From Planotetraspora silvatica (GTDB lineage Bacteria > Actinomycetota > Actinomycetes > Streptosporangiales > Streptosporangiaceae), in the NCBI RefSeq assembly GCF_016863315.1, contig NZ_BOOQ01000031.1, positions 146,376 through 210,375 of the forward strand: a DNA stretch of 64,000 bases, read 5' to 3'. This document shows positions 37,980 through 48,500 of this stretch, in pieces (positions within the stretch are counted from its first letter, which is position 1; each line of letters begins with the position of its first letter). The notes beneath the pieces were generated by a model, which had not been told where the DNA came from, searched no databases, and saw only the letters and a list, made by a program, of their open reading frames with translations. The position numbers were made by a program, and so were the translations under genes.

Positions 37980-39084
37980 CGAGCCCGAGTCCGGTACGGC
38001 CGTGCAGGGGCCTACGGCCCCCGTGCCGCGTGGCCGTACCGGACGGGGACCGCGCGGCTCACGGAGGCCCCTGGCCCGCTTCCTGGCCCGCAGGGTGGCC
38101 ATCGCGCTGCTGCTCGCGCTCGCCATCACGCTGGTCACGTTCGTGCTGACCAACCTGGTCCCCGGCGACCCCGTCTCGGCCAACCTCGGCCAGCAGGCGC
38201 TGGGCGACCCCGCCATCGTGGCCCAGTGGCGGACCGACCACGGCCTCGACCGGCCGCTGCCGGAGCAGTACCTGCTGCATCTGGAGGGCCTGCTGCACGG
38301 CGACCTCGGGATGAGCCAGCAGAGTCACCGCCCGGTCGCCGACGACCTGGCCGAGTTCGTGCCCGCGACCCTGGAGCTGGCCGGAACCGCGATCATCATC
38401 TCGCTGGTGCTGGGCGTGGCGTTCGGCGTGATCGCCGCCCTCCGGCGTGATCGGCTGTCCGATCACGTGCTCAGGATCGCCAGCCTCATCGGCATCTCCG
38501 TGCCGACGTTCTGGCTGGCCCTCGTGGCGTTCTACGTCTTCTTCTTCCGGCTGCAGATCACACCGGGCAGCGGCAGGATCGACCCGGGCCTGAGTCCGCC
38601 GCCGCAGGTCACCGGGCTCTACACGGTCGACTCCGCGCTCGCGGGCCAGTGGGACGTGTTCTCCTCGGCCATCGGGCACCTGCTGGCCCCCGCGCTCGTG
38701 CTCGCCCTGTACACGATCGGCCTGCTCACCCGCTTCACCCGTTCCGCGGTGCTGGAGGTGCTCGGGCAGGACTACGTCCGCGCCGCCCGCGCGAAGGGGC
38801 TCCCGGGGCGGGTCGTCCTGTTCCGGTACATCCTGCGTCCGGCCCTCGTGCCGATCATCACCGTCGCCGGTCTCGCGTTCGGCAGCCTGCTGTCGGGGAC
38901 GGTGCTGGTCGAGGCGGTCTTCGCCTGGCCGGGCGTCGGCCAGTACGCCTACAAGAGCGCGACGACTCTCGACCTGCCGGCCGTCATGGGTGTCGGCCTC
39001 GTGGTCGGCCTGGTCTATCTCGTCATCAACCTCGTCGTCGACGTGCTGTACGGCGTCATCGACCCGAGAGTGAGGGTCTCGTGA
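37954..39084 (+). CDS. ABC transporter permease (DppB type)
   Basis: 376 residues with six membrane helices. The cytoplasmic EAA loop reads VLEVLGQDYVRAARAKGLPGRVVLFRYILRPALVPI, and GTVLVEAVFAWPGVGQYAYKSA is the conserved C-terminal region of DppB/OppB. The ATG overlaps the end of the binding-protein gene by 26 bases; a GTG at 38023 would drop 23 unconserved residues and is an alternative start. It forms the channel with the next gene product. Confidence 0.9.
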   Translation: MSPASAPSNEPESGTAVQGPTAPVPRGRTGRGPRGSRRPLARFLARRVAIALLLALAITLVTFVLTNLVPGDPVSANLGQQALGDPAIVAQWRTDHGLDRPLPEQYLLHLEGLLHGDLGMSQQSHRPVADDLAEFVPATLELAGTAIIISLVLGVAFGVIAALRRDRLSDHVLRIASLIGISVPTFWLALVAFYVFFFRLQITPGSGRIDPGLSPPPQVTGLYTVDSALAGQWDVFSSAIGHLLAPALVLALYTIGLLTRFTRSAVLEVLGQDYVRAARAKGLPGRVVLFRYILRPALVPIITVAGLAFGSLLSGTVLVEAVFAWPGVGQYAYKSATTLDLPAVMGVGLVVGLVYLVINLVVDVLYGVIDPRVRVS

Positions 39085-39947
39085 AAGGATCCGGGATCCT
39101 GGGCCGGACCCGGCTGCCGGAGGCCTGGCGGCAACCGCTGGCCGTCGCCGGAGGCGTCATCGCCCTCGCCTGGATCGTGATCGCGATCGCCGCGCCCCTG
39201 CTGGCGCCGCACGATCCGCTCGCACAGGACCTGCCGCGCCTGGCGCCGCCCGGTGCCGGGCACTGGTTCGGCACCGACCAGCTGGGCCGCGACATCCTCA
39301 GCCGGATCATGTTCGGCGCGCGGGTGTCGATCCCGCTCACGCTGCTGCTCGTGGTGCTGTCGGTCCTGATCGGCGGCCTACTGGGCGCCGCCGCCGGATA
39401 TTTCGGTCGATGGGTGGGCGAAACGATCATGCGGATCGCCGACCTCGTGTTCGCCTTCCCCACGGTCATCCTCGCCATGGTCGTGGCGGCCGCCCTCGGG
39501 GCGAGCCTCACCAACGCGGTCCTCGCCGTACTGGTGGTCGCGTGGCCGTCCTACGCCCGGGTGACGCGGGGCCTGGTGCTGGGAGTGCGGGAGCGCGAGT
39601 TCGTGCTGAGCGGGCGTCTCCTCGGGTTCTCCGCCTGGCGCTCGCTCCGGGTGGACGTCCTGCCCAACGTCACGGGGCCGATCCTGGTCCTCGCCACCCT
39701 CGACATCGGCACGGCGCTGCTCCTGCTCTCCGGGCTGTCCTTCCTGGGACTGGGCGCCAAACCCCCCTCGCCCGAGTGGGGCGCGATGGTCGCCTCGGGA
39801 GTGGACGTCTTCGACAGCTGGTGGGTCGCCACGTTCCCCGGTCTGGCCATCCTGACCGTGGTCCTGGCGTTCAACTTCCTCGGTGACTCGCTGCGCGACG
39901 CCCTCGACCCCCGCACCGCCCGGGCCATCAAGGAGCGTGCGCTGTGA
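39081..39947 (+). CDS. ABC transporter permease (DppC type)
   Basis: 288 residues with six helices. The N-terminal cytoplasmic arm contains HDPLAQDLPRLAPPGAGHWFGTDQLGRDILSRIMFGARVS, the hallmark of DppC/OppC permeases. The EAA-type loop is VREREFVLSGRLLGFSAWRSLRVDVLPN. The GTG start overlaps the preceding stop (GTGA), and its own stop overlaps the following gene's start (GTGA), so translation of the whole set is coupled. Confidence 0.92.
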   Translation: MKGSGILGRTRLPEAWRQPLAVAGGVIALAWIVIAIAAPLLAPHDPLAQDLPRLAPPGAGHWFGTDQLGRDILSRIMFGARVSIPLTLLLVVLSVLIGGLLGAAAGYFGRWVGETIMRIADLVFAFPTVILAMVVAAALGASLTNAVLAVLVVAWPSYARVTRGLVLGVREREFVLSGRLLGFSAWRSLRVDVLPNVTGPILVLATLDIGTALLLLSGLSFLGLGAKPPSPEWGAMVASGVDVFDSWWVATFPGLAILTVVLAFNFLGDSLRDALDPRTARAIKERAL

Positions 39948-40735
39948 CGCTGACCATCTCCGGGCTGAAGGTCTCCATCGGCGAGGCCGAGATCCTGCGC
40001 GGCGTCGATATCGCCGTCGGCGCCGGCCATGTCCACGGCCTGGCGGGCGAGAGCGGCTCGGGCAAGACCGTCACCGGGCTCGCCGTGCTGGGCCTGCTCC
40101 CCCACGGCTCCCGTACGGCGGGCACGATCCAGCTGGAGGGCCGGGACCTGCTGGCCATGCCGGCCAAGCAGCTCAACGCGGTACGCGGGGCCGAGATCGC
40201 GATGGTCTTCCAGGACCCGGCCACCAGCCTGCACCCCATGGTGACGGTGGGCGTCCAGCTCACCGAGCACATGCGCCACCACCTCGGCGTCGGCAGGAAG
40301 GAGGCGCGGGAGCGGGCCCTCGGCCTGCTCGCGAAGGTGCGGATCCCCTCTCCGGAGACGGCCGTCGACCGCTACCCCCACCAGTTCTCCGGCGGCATGC
40401 GCCAGCGGATCGCCATCGCCGTCGCCCTGGCCTGCGAGCCCAAGGTGCTCATTGCCGACGAGCCGACGACCGCGCTCGACGTGACCGTCCAGGCGGGCAT
40501 CCTCCGGCTGCTGCGCGGGCTCTGCGACGACCTCGGCCTGGCCGTGCTCCTCGTGACCCACGACCTCGGGGTGATGTCGGCCGTCGCCGACGAGGTCAGC
40601 GTGATGAAGGACGGGCTCGTCGTGGAGACGGGACCGCGCGGGCAGGTGCTCACGGAGCCCCGCCACGCGTACACCCGCACCCTGCTGGAGTCCCTGCCAG
40701 GGGACGACCACAAGCTTCCGCAAGAGGAGCGGTGA
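39944..40735 (+). CDS. Peptide ABC transporter ATP-binding protein (DppD type)
   Basis: 263 residues. Walker A is GESGSGKT, the signature is [12 protein letters not shown], Walker B is VLIADEP and the switch His lies in [10 protein letters not shown]. It is shorter than typical DppD (about 330), lacking the C-terminal Cys-rich oligopeptide domain. The start is a GTG overlapping the upstream stop. Functions as one of two ATPases energising the permease pair. Confidence 0.92.
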   Translation: MTLTISGLKVSIGEAEILRGVDIAVGAGHVHGLAGESGSGKTVTGLAVLGLLPHGSRTAGTIQLEGRDLLAMPAKQLNAVRGAEIAMVFQDPATSLHPMVTVGVQLTEHMRHHLGVGRKEARERALGLLAKVRIPSPETAVDRYPHQFSGGMRQRIAIAVALACEPKVLIADEPTTALDVTVQAGILRLLRGLCDDLGLAVLLVTHDLGVMSAVADEVSVMKDGLVVETGPRGQVLTEPRHAYTRTLLESLPGDDHKLPQEER

Positions 40736-41649
40736 TGACGCTGCTGACGATCGACAACCTCGTCGTCGAACACCGGACGCCGGGGCGCCCCCTCGTGCGC
40801 GCCGTGGCGGGCGCGAGCCTGACCGTCGCGGCCGGGGAGGTGGTCGGCCTCGTCGGAGAGTCGGGGTGCGGCAAGTCCACCCTGGCTCGCGCGGTGTGCG
40901 GCCTGCATCCGGCGGCCGCGGGCACGATCACGGTCGGCGGGCATCCCGTGACCCCTCTCGGGCTGCGCAGCAGGCACCGGGCGCTCACCGGCGCCCAGAT
41001 GGTCTTCCAGGACCCCTACGCCTCGCTCAATCCGCGGCGCCGGGTCGGAGCTCAGATCGCCGACGGGCTCCGTACGGCGGACGACCGCACCACCGCCCCC
41101 GAGGACCTGCTCGAACGCGTCGGGTTGCCCCGTGACTTCGCCGAGCGGTTCCCGCACGAGTTCTCCGGCGGCCAGCGGCAGCGGATCGCCATCGCTAGAG
41201 CCCTCGCGGCCAGGCCGTCCCTGCTGATCGGGGACGAGCCCATCTCCGCGCTCGACGCCTCGGCCCAGGCCCACGTGGCACGGCTGATGCGCGACCTGGC
41301 CGTGGAGTCCGGGGCGGGGCTCCTGTTCATCAGCCACGACCTTTCGGTCGTTCGGCTGATCGCCGACCGCATCGCGGTGATGTACCTCGGGAAGATCGTG
41401 GAGACGGGACCGACGGCGGAGGTGTGGGCCGACCCCAAGCACCCCTACACTCGGGCTCTTCTCGGCGCGATTCCGATTCCCGACGGCCGCGGCGTGCTTC
41501 CCGCGGAGTTGCCGGGCGACGTTCCCGACCCCGCGGATCCGCCCTCCGGGTGCCGGTTCCACCCGCGCTGCCCGCTGGTGATGGACGTCTGCCTCGATCG
41601 GGAGCCGGAGTTCGGCCCGGTCGCCTGCTGGCTTCACGAGCCGGCGTGA
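40735..41649 (+). CDS. Peptide ABC transporter ATP-binding protein (DppF type)
   Basis: 304 residues. Walker A is GESGCGKST, the signature is [15 protein letters not shown], Walker B is [12 protein letters not shown] and the switch His lies in FISHDLSVV. The C-terminal C-x6-C-P type oligo_HPY region is visible in [20 protein letters not shown], typical of oligopeptide ATPases. The ATG overlaps the previous stop by one base (TGATG). With the preceding gene it completes a five-component importer. Confidence 0.92.
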   Translation: MTLLTIDNLVVEHRTPGRPLVRAVAGASLTVAAGEVVGLVGESGCGKSTLARAVCGLHPAAAGTITVGGHPVTPLGLRSRHRALTGAQMVFQDPYASLNPRRRVGAQIADGLRTADDRTTAPEDLLERVGLPRDFAERFPHEFSGGQRQRIAIARALAARPSLLIGDEPISALDASAQAHVARLMRDLAVESGAGLLFISHDLSVVRLIADRIAVMYLGKIVETGPTAEVWADPKHPYTRALLGAIPIPDGRGVLPAELPGDVPDPADPPSGCRFHPRCPLVMDVCLDREPEFGPVACWLHEPA

Positions 41650-41704
41650 CCGAGCGGCACGCTGGACCATGCCGGAGTGAGCCGCGCCTGATGGACCTCC
41701 GCTG

Positions 41705-42685
41705 ATGGATCCCCTCATGCTCGGCGACGTGCGTGCCAGGATGGCCGCGACCGGCGTCGACGCGCTGGTGCTGCGCCCCTCCCCCGACTTCCGCTATCTC
41801 GGCGGGCGGGGCACCGGCTATCTCGTCGTGACCGCCGAGGGGCCGCCGCGGACCGCCCGGGGGCCGGCCGAGGCGGCGGCCCTCGTTCCCGCTTCGGCGC
41901 GTCGCGTGGCGGTGGATCCCGAGACGCGGGCGCGGGAGTTGCTCATCATGGGGCTGGACGCCGAGCTCATGCTGGCCTCGGCCGTCCTCGGGCCGCTCAG
42001 ACTGACGAAGCGGCCGGCCGAGGTGGCGGCCCTGCGGCGGGCGGCCTCGGCCGCCGACTCGGTGCTGCTCGCGGCCCGGGAGCTGACCTGGTTCGGCGCC
42101 ACGGAGCGGGACATGGGCTTCCTGCTGCGGGCGATGCTGGCGGAGGCCGGGTGCGACGAGGCGATATCCGTCGTCGTCGCGGCGGGCGAGCACACTGCCG
42201 AGCCGTCGCACGAGCCGTGCGGCCGCGTGATCAACCCGGGAGACGCGGTCGTCGTCTCGGTGTGCGGGCGGTGGGACGGCTACTGCGCGGAGGTGGCCCG
42301 TGTGCTCGCGGTCGCCGAGCCTCCTGAGGACTTCGAGGCCATGTATTCGGTGGTCCTCGCGGCCCAGCAGGCGGCCTTCGACCTCGTACGGGCGGGAGTC
42401 CCAGCTTTCGAACCGGCCAGGATCGTCCGGGAGGTGATCGAGGGCAGCGGTTACGGTCACTACGTGTCCGAACGGCAGGGCCGCGGCATCGGCCTCAGCG
42501 ACGACGAGGGCCCGTCCCTGACGTCCGGCCAGCATCTGGCCCCCGGCATGACGATCTGCCTCGAAACGGCCATCTACCTGCCTGAGTTGTTCGGCGCGCG
42601 AGTGGCCGACGTCGTGCTCTGCGGCCCTGAGGGGCCCGAACGGCTGAGCCCAGGGCCCCGGAACCTCCACATCGCCGACCACTGA
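41705..42685 (+). CDS. M24-type pseudopeptidase associated with peptide importer
   Basis: A 326-residue protein with the M24 (Xaa-Pro peptidase/prolidase) layout: a creatinase-like N-terminal region ([18 protein letters not shown]) and a C-terminal pita-bread domain. The usual metal ligands are largely replaced. VDFG is VSVC, SD in S-D-I-T-R is AE, GHGIG is GRGIG and the final R-I-E-D is R-V-A-D; only the Glu of CLETAIY (about residue 286) clearly remains. It is therefore unlikely to be a metallopeptidase. It lies 55 bases downstream of the ATPase gene on the same strand and presumably belongs to the operon as a peptide-binding or regulatory protein. Confidence 0.8.
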   Translation: MDPLMLGDVRARMAATGVDALVLRPSPDFRYLGGRGTGYLVVTAEGPPRTARGPAEAAALVPASARRVAVDPETRARELLIMGLDAELMLASAVLGPLRLTKRPAEVAALRRAASAADSVLLAARELTWFGATERDMGFLLRAMLAEAGCDEAISVVVAAGEHTAEPSHEPCGRVINPGDAVVVSVCGRWDGYCAEVARVLAVAEPPEDFEAMYSVVLAAQQAAFDLVRAGVPAFEPARIVREVIEGSGYGHYVSERQGRGIGLSDDEGPSLTSGQHLAPGMTICLETAIYLPELFGARVADVVLCGPEGPERLSPGPRNLHIADH

Positions 42686-42699
42686 CCGCACGGGCCGCC

Positions 42700-43284
42700 T
42701 TACACCGGAGGCATCGGGTCGTACTGCATCTGGCGCCGGACCGTCCGCGCGCGTTCGACCCCGGCCAGCCTCGCGACGAGGTGCAGCGCCATGTCGATTC
42801 CCGCCGATACCCCGGAGGACGTGACGATGTCGCCGTCGTCCACGAAACGTTCGTCCGTCCGCACGTCGATGGTCGGGTCCAGTTCCTTGAGGCGATCGAG
42901 GCTGCCCCAGTGCGTGGTCGCGGGGCGGCCGGTCAGCAGCCCGGCGGCGGCGAAGACGAGCGAGCCGGTGCACACACTCGTCAGCAGCGGGACCCTCCCC
43001 CGTTGCTCGCGCACCCACGCGAGCCGGTCGGGGTCGTCGAGGTGGGGCCGGGTGCCCCGTCCGCCCGGATAGACCAGCACGTCGAGCGGTCCCACGTCCG
43101 CGAAACCATGGTCCGCGTGCAGCGTCATGCCCTTCGACGCGAGGACCGGTCCCGCCTCGGGGGCGAAGGCCACCACCTCCGCCTCATCCGGGCATGTGCT
43201 CGCCCACATGCCGAACACCTCCCAGGGACCGACCGCGTCCAACTCCTCGACGTGCTCGAACAACAAGATGCCGATACGTGTCAT
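42700..43284 (-). CDS. DJ-1/PfpI family protein (isonitrile hydratase-like)
   Basis: 194 residues. The fold is marked by MTRIGILLFEHVEELDAVGPWEVF at the start and by the nucleophile Cys in LTSVCTGSLVFAAAGLL. The elbow is followed by ATTHW, as in isonitrile hydratase and AraC-type DJ-1 domains. No DNA-binding domain is attached. The ATG chosen has GAGG nine bases upstream; two in-frame ATGs further upstream lack this. Small-molecule hydrolase or stress role; exact substrate unknown. Confidence 0.83.
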   Translation of the reverse strand: MTRIGILLFEHVEELDAVGPWEVFGMWASTCPDEAEVVAFAPEAGPVLASKGMTLHADHGFADVGPLDVLVYPGGRGTRPHLDDPDRLAWVREQRGRVPLLTSVCTGSLVFAAAGLLTGRPATTHWGSLDRLKELDPTIDVRTDERFVDDGDIVTSSGVSAGIDMALHLVARLAGVERARTVRRQMQYDPMPPV

Positions 43285-43553
43285 GCCGACCATCCTCACG
43301 CATCGCCTGGTCATCGCCACTCGATTTCGCGTGCTTATGACGAGCCAAGGGCGCTTTAGTGGGGAATATCCCGGAAGCGAGCTCTATGCAGGAGATCGCT
43401 TCTGCAAAAGTGAGCAAATAACCGCTATCGGCATCAGAAACCCCACCTGACACGGTGGAAGATAGAAAGGTCGTTTTGCACTCGTGGACCTCACGGGCAG
43501 CTCGACCGCACCCCGCCACCGTGCCGGGGGGTTTCGCACTCGGGGGAGGAACC

Positions 43554-45194
43554 ATGACCGTGGCTCAGACGACGAGGCCGTCACGCACGCGAACGCCCAG
43601 CACCTCCAGCACACGCTCCACGATGGCGAAGAAGAACTCAGGCCACCAGCTCAAGCTCAACCTTCCGTTCATGAGCATCCAGGTCCGGCAGCCGGAGATG
43701 CGGATGCCCCACATGGACATGCCGCACATCAGCAAGCGTGAGGTCGGGCAGGCCGTGGACATCGCGCGGACCTTCCTCCCCCCGCCCGAGCGCATCGCCT
43801 ACTACGGCGGCCTGGGAGCGCTCGCCGTCCTCGGGTTCCTCGAGTGGCCTGTCGCGGCGGCGATCGGCGCGGGCACCATCATCGCTCAGCGCACCCGCGC
43901 CCAGGAGCGCTGGTCCCCGCTCCGTCCGCAACGCACCACACCGCCGAGGACCGCACGGTCGGCTGAGCGCAAGGCCGAGGGCGCGGAGGAGCCGACGACG
44001 CGGAAGCCCACGGCCCGGCGCACCACCGCGCGGAAAACGACGACCGGGACCGCCAAGCGGACCACCGCACGGACGACCACAGGGCGTGCGGCCACCGCGC
44101 GGACCACCGCCGGCCGGACCACTACCGCACGGACCACCACGGGACGGACCACGGCCGGAGGCACCGCCACCGGCCGCACCACAGCGGGCCGTACCACCAC
44201 CGCACGGACCACCGCCGGCCGGACCACCACCCCACGGACCACCACGGGACGGGCGACCACCGCACGGACCACCACCGGACGCGCGACCACCCCGCGTACC
44301 ACCGCCGGACGCACTACAACGGGACGCACCACGACTGGACGCGCGACCACCACCGGACGCACCACCGCTGGCCGTACCACCACGGGACGTACGACCACCG
44401 CACGAGCCACCACCGGACGCGCAACCACTGCACGGACGACCGCGGGACGTACGACCGCCGCACGTGGAACGGCCGCACGGACCACCACCGGACGCACCAC
44501 CACAGGACGTGCGACCACCGCACGAGCCACCACCGGACGCACCACCACTGGGCGGACGACCGCCGCACGTGGAACGGCCGCACGGACCACCACGGGACGG
44601 ACGACCGGAGCCACCACCGCCGCGCGGAGCACCACCGCACGGACGGCCGGAGGCACCGCCGCTCGATCCACGGCCAGGCGCACCGCCACCGGACGGACGA
44701 CCACGGGACGGAGTACCACGGCACGGACGACCGGAGGCGCCACCACCGCCCGGAGCACCGCCCGACGCACGACCGGAGGCACGACGACCGGCCGCTCCAC
44801 CGCGGGCCGGGCAGCCCCCCGACGGGCCACCGGGCGCACCACCGTCGCTCGGACGGCCACAGGGCGAACCGCCGCCAGGCGCACCACCACGGGACGCGCG
44901 ACGGGACGTGCCACGACTGGACGGACCTCAGCGGCCCGCGCCTCCGCGACACGGACGTCGCCCGCCCGAATCGGCGCAGGGCGCACCACCGCAACCGCGC
45001 GGACGTCGGCGGCACGCTCTGCCACCGCGCGAAGCGGCGCGGCAAGCACCACGGCGGCGCGGAAGGCCACGGCACGGTCGTCAGCGGTTCGCATCTCGGC
45101 GGCACGCGCCTCCGCGACACGAACCGTGACCGCTCGGACCGGTGCCGCGAAGCCGTCGGCGGCGCGGGCATCGGCCAAGCGCACCACCAAATAG
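43554..45194 (+). CDS. Membrane-anchored Thr/Arg pentapeptide-repeat protein
   Basis: A 546-residue very basic protein, likely cotranscribed or co-regulated with the following P-type ATPase. The first ~150 residues are ordinary: a polar head, IQVRQPEMRMPHMDMPHISKREVGQAVDIARTF, and one hydrophobic segment (about 81-103; GLGALAVLGFLEWPVAAAIGAG). From about residue 155 to the end the sequence is low complexity, built from roughly 75 copies of a T-T-[AG]-R-[TA] pentapeptide, with no acidic residues over long stretches. The tail resembles histone H1-like / AlgP-like nucleic-acid or polyanion-binding tails in composition, but with Arg instead of Lys. The ATG has GGAGGAA upstream. Because the DNA repeats every 15 bases, several other frames are also open here; this frame has the start signal and structured head. 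Confidence 0.78.
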   Translation: MTVAQTTRPSRTRTPSTSSTRSTMAKKNSGHQLKLNLPFMSIQVRQPEMRMPHMDMPHISKREVGQAVDIARTFLPPPERIAYYGGLGALAVLGFLEWPVAAAIGAGTIIAQRTRAQERWSPLRPQRTTPPRTARSAERKAEGAEEPTTRKPTARRTTARKTTTGTAKRTTARTTTGRAATARTTAGRTTTARTTTGRTTAGGTATGRTTAGRTTTARTTAGRTTTPRTTTGRATTARTTTGRATTPRTTAGRTTTGRTTTGRATTTGRTTAGRTTTGRTTTARATTGRATTARTTAGRTTAARGTAARTTTGRTTTGRATTARATTGRTTTGRTTAARGTAARTTTGRTTGATTAARSTTARTAGGTAARSTARRTATGRTTTGRSTTARTTGGATTARSTARRTTGGTTTGRSTAGRAAPRRATGRTTVARTATGRTAARRTTTGRATGRATTGRTSAARASATRTSPARIGAGRTTATARTSAARSATARSGAASTTAARKATARSSAVRISAARASATRTVTARTGAAKPSAARASAKRTTK

Positions 45195-45551
45195 ACGCAG
45201 CACGGACCGGCGTGGCCGCGCCCACAGTGCGTTCCGGGGTTTCACCCCTGGGGTTCGCACCACGGAACACGTGACCACGTCGCCTGCTGACGTTCACCGC
45301 ACGACCCGACCAGAACAACCGGCAACGACCAGCTTGAACTGCTTGACCAGCACGACCTGCTTGAACTGCGTTGCCCGCGTGGCCTTCGTGACCCGATCCG
45401 GCTGACCCCGGTCGGGACCTCGATCGGTCCGGGGGTACGTGCGCTCAATTTCGATCACTCTTCGTGGTCGAACCTGTTCGATCAGTGCCGGGCGATCATT
45501 CGTGATCACCGGCGTGTCCACCACTTCCAAGATTCGATCTCCGGAGACGAC
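45195..45551. other. Intergenic region with short direct repeats
   Basis: This 357-bp gap separates the repeat protein from the ATPase gene. It contains a direct repeat of GCTTGAACTGC (at about 45332 and 45360) and a small GGGGT-ACCCC stem near 45238-45250. A cluster of GATCA-containing motifs lies at about 45456-45510 before the ATPase start. No coding frame with support is seen; a promoter for ctpI is likely here. Confidence 0.45.
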
Positions 45552-48500
45552 ATGTGGCCGTTCGGCTCGCTGGCCGCCGACTCATTGCTGGCCCTGGTGC
45601 CGGACCAGGTCCTCAGCCTGGTGCCCGACCCCGTCCTGTCCCTCATACCGCGGGCCCGGCGGACGCAGGTGTGCACCGGCGGGGTTCGGATCAGCCTGCG
45701 CGTCATCGGCGGGCCCGGCACCGAGAAGGCGATCAGCGGCCTCGAGGCACGGCTGTGCGACGCGGGAATGGCGCGGGCGGAGGTCAACGGCGCCCTCGGC
45801 TGCGTCTTCGTGGCCTGCGATCCCGAGACGGTCGACATGGACAAGCTCCTGCGGATCGTGGAGGAGTTCGACGTCGACGACCCGGACGGTGACCCGGACA
45901 GGGACCAGATCGGTGAGCGGGAGACCGGTGACCAGGACGAGGCCGGCCCGGAGACCGGCCTGATCGGCATACCGGAGATCGCCGGCCTGGCGCAGCGTGC
46001 CGTCCCGGACGACGTCATGGACGCCGAATCGGCCCGCACCGACGCACCTGAGGAATCGGCGGCGGACGAGGACGAAGAGGAAGCCGACGGCCTCGACAGC
46101 GAGACGGCCGACGGCTGGGAGATGGACGGAAGCCCGGAAGACGGCGCCGACGAAGGCGTGTGGGCACGTGACGCCCGCGAACACCACGCTCGGGCGGCGT
46201 TGAGCCTCGCGGGCAGCCTGGTCGGCACAGGAGTGGCGCTCGCGGGGAGGGCGACGCGGGTATGGCGGCTTCCCCCCACCGTTCCCACGTTCCTGCACCT
46301 CGCCGAACACACGCCGCGCGTCCGCCGGGAACTGGAGCGGCGCATCGGCTCTCCCGGCACGGAAGTGCTCTTCGCGACCACCCGGCTCGTCGGCCAGACG
46401 CTGGGCCAGCGGCCGGCCGGGCTGTTCGTCGACTCGCTCGCCGCGGCGGGCCGGTACGCCGAGGCTCGCGCGGGGCTGGGCGCGTGGGCCCGTCTGGAGG
46501 AGGCGTTCGCCACCCACGACGGGGCCTACGCCCATGTCCGGGCGGAGAAGGAGCCCCGGCCTGAGTCGCTGCCACGCGGGCCGATCGAGCGCTACTGCGA
46601 GATCGCGAGCCCCGCATCGCTGGCGGCTCACGGCCTGACGCTCGCCGCGAGCCGGAGCCGCGCCCGCGCGTTGTCCGTCCTCATCACGGGGACGCCGAAG
46701 TCGGCGCGTGTGGGCCGGGACGCCTTCGCCAGCGCGGTCGGCCGGGCTCTGGCCCGGCGCGGCGGCGTGGTCCTCAACCGGCACGCCCTTCGCCGGATGG
46801 ACCGCGTCGACACCGTGGTGCTGGACGCCGAGATCCTCACCACCGGAGCCTGGACGATCGACGCGGTCGTCCCCCTGACCGCCAAGCTCGACCTCGACGA
46901 CCTGCATGACCGCCTCTACTCGTTGCTCGACCTCACCGACCCGGAGGCCCGGCGGCGTCACGACGGCTGGAAGGCCGAGCCGTACAAGGGGGACGATGAT
47001 CTGGCCCAGGTGGCACAGTGGCGCGCGCAGGGCATCCGGCCGGTCACCGTGATCAGGGGCCGGACGGCCGTCGCGCTCGTCGGCCTGGCTCCCGAGCTCG
47101 ACCCGCTGGCCGAGGCCCTGGTCGAGGCGCCGGCCGGCACGTGCGAGGTGCTCCTGGCGGGCGGCCCGTCGTGGCTCGCCCGCCGTCTCCAGGTCACGCA
47201 GGTCACCGGCGGCGAGGGTCTCACCGACGCGGTCATGGACCTGCAGGCCGAAGGACGCGGCGTGGCCGTGGTCGCCATGGGGTCGCACCGCGCCCTGCGC
47301 CAGGCGGACCTGGGCGTCGGCCTGATCCGGAGGTCCCGTCAGGTGCCCTGGGAGGCGGACGTCCTCGGTGACCTCGGCTGCGCGCATCTGATGCTCGCCT
47401 GCCTGCCCGCCGCCCGGCGTGCGAGCGAACTGGGCGTACGGCTCGCCGCGGCCTCCGCGGTCGTCGGAGGCGCGCTGGGGATCCTGGGGCTGGAGCGCAC
47501 CGCCGTGCGGCGAGCGCAACTCGTGGCCGACGGGACGTCGCTCGCGTCCCTCGTCATGGGCACATGGGCGGGACGGCGCATGGGGAACGGCGAGACGCCG
47601 GTCACGGCCGACCGGACCCCCTGGCACGCGATGTCGGCGCAGGACGTGCTGGCCCGGCTGAACACCTCCCCCGGCGGGCTGACCGAGGCGGAGGCCGCAC
47701 TGCGCAGAAAGACGTCGGCACGATCCGCCTCGGCGGGCCCCGAGTCACTGGCCAGGGCGTCGGTGGAGGAGCTGGCCAATCCGCTGACCCCCGTGCTCGC
47801 GGCGGGTGCGGGGGTGTCCGCGGCCATCGGATCGGTCCTCGACGCGGTGCTGATCGTCAGTGTGATGGTCGTCAACGCCGTGCTCGGCGGCGCGCAGCGA
47901 CGCGACGCGGGCCGGGTGCTGAGCGCGTTGTCCGAGGCCACGGCCGTGGGGGTACGGCTGCGCCGCCCGGACGGCGCGGGAGACGGCGGCCAGACGGGCA
48001 CCGCCGCGGACCTGGTCCCCGGCGATGTGATCGAGCTTCGCGCGGGCGACGCCGTGCCCGCGGACGCCCGGCTGCTCAAGGCCGTGGGCCTGGAGATCGA
48101 CGAGTCCACCCTCACCGGGGAGTCGCAACTCGTGAGCAAGGCGGTCGCGCCGACCGCCGCTCCCGCGGTCGCCGACCGCAGCTCCATGGTGTACGAGGGC
48201 AGTTCGGTGGCGGCGGGCTCCGGCCTCGCGGTGATCGTGGCGACGGGCGAGGAGACCGAGACGGGCAGGACGGCCAGGCTCGTCCACGGCGGGCCTCCTC
48301 CGAGTGGTGTGGAGCTGCGGCTCCGGACGCTGAGCAGCAAGATCGTGCCGATGGCGATCGGCTCCGGTGTCGTCCTGATGGCCGGTGAGCTGCTCCGCGG
48401 CGCGTCGTTGTCGCAGGCGCTCGCACCGGCCGTGAGCCTCGCCGTCGCGGCGGTCCCGGAAGGGCTTCCGTTCGTCGCCACGCTCGCGGAGCTGGCGGCG

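Noticed and set aside
43886..45190. 434-codon minus-strand frame over the Thr/Arg repeats
   Set aside because: It is the complement of the 15-bp repeat, gives only Val/Arg/Ala repeats, and has no structured domain or start signal.
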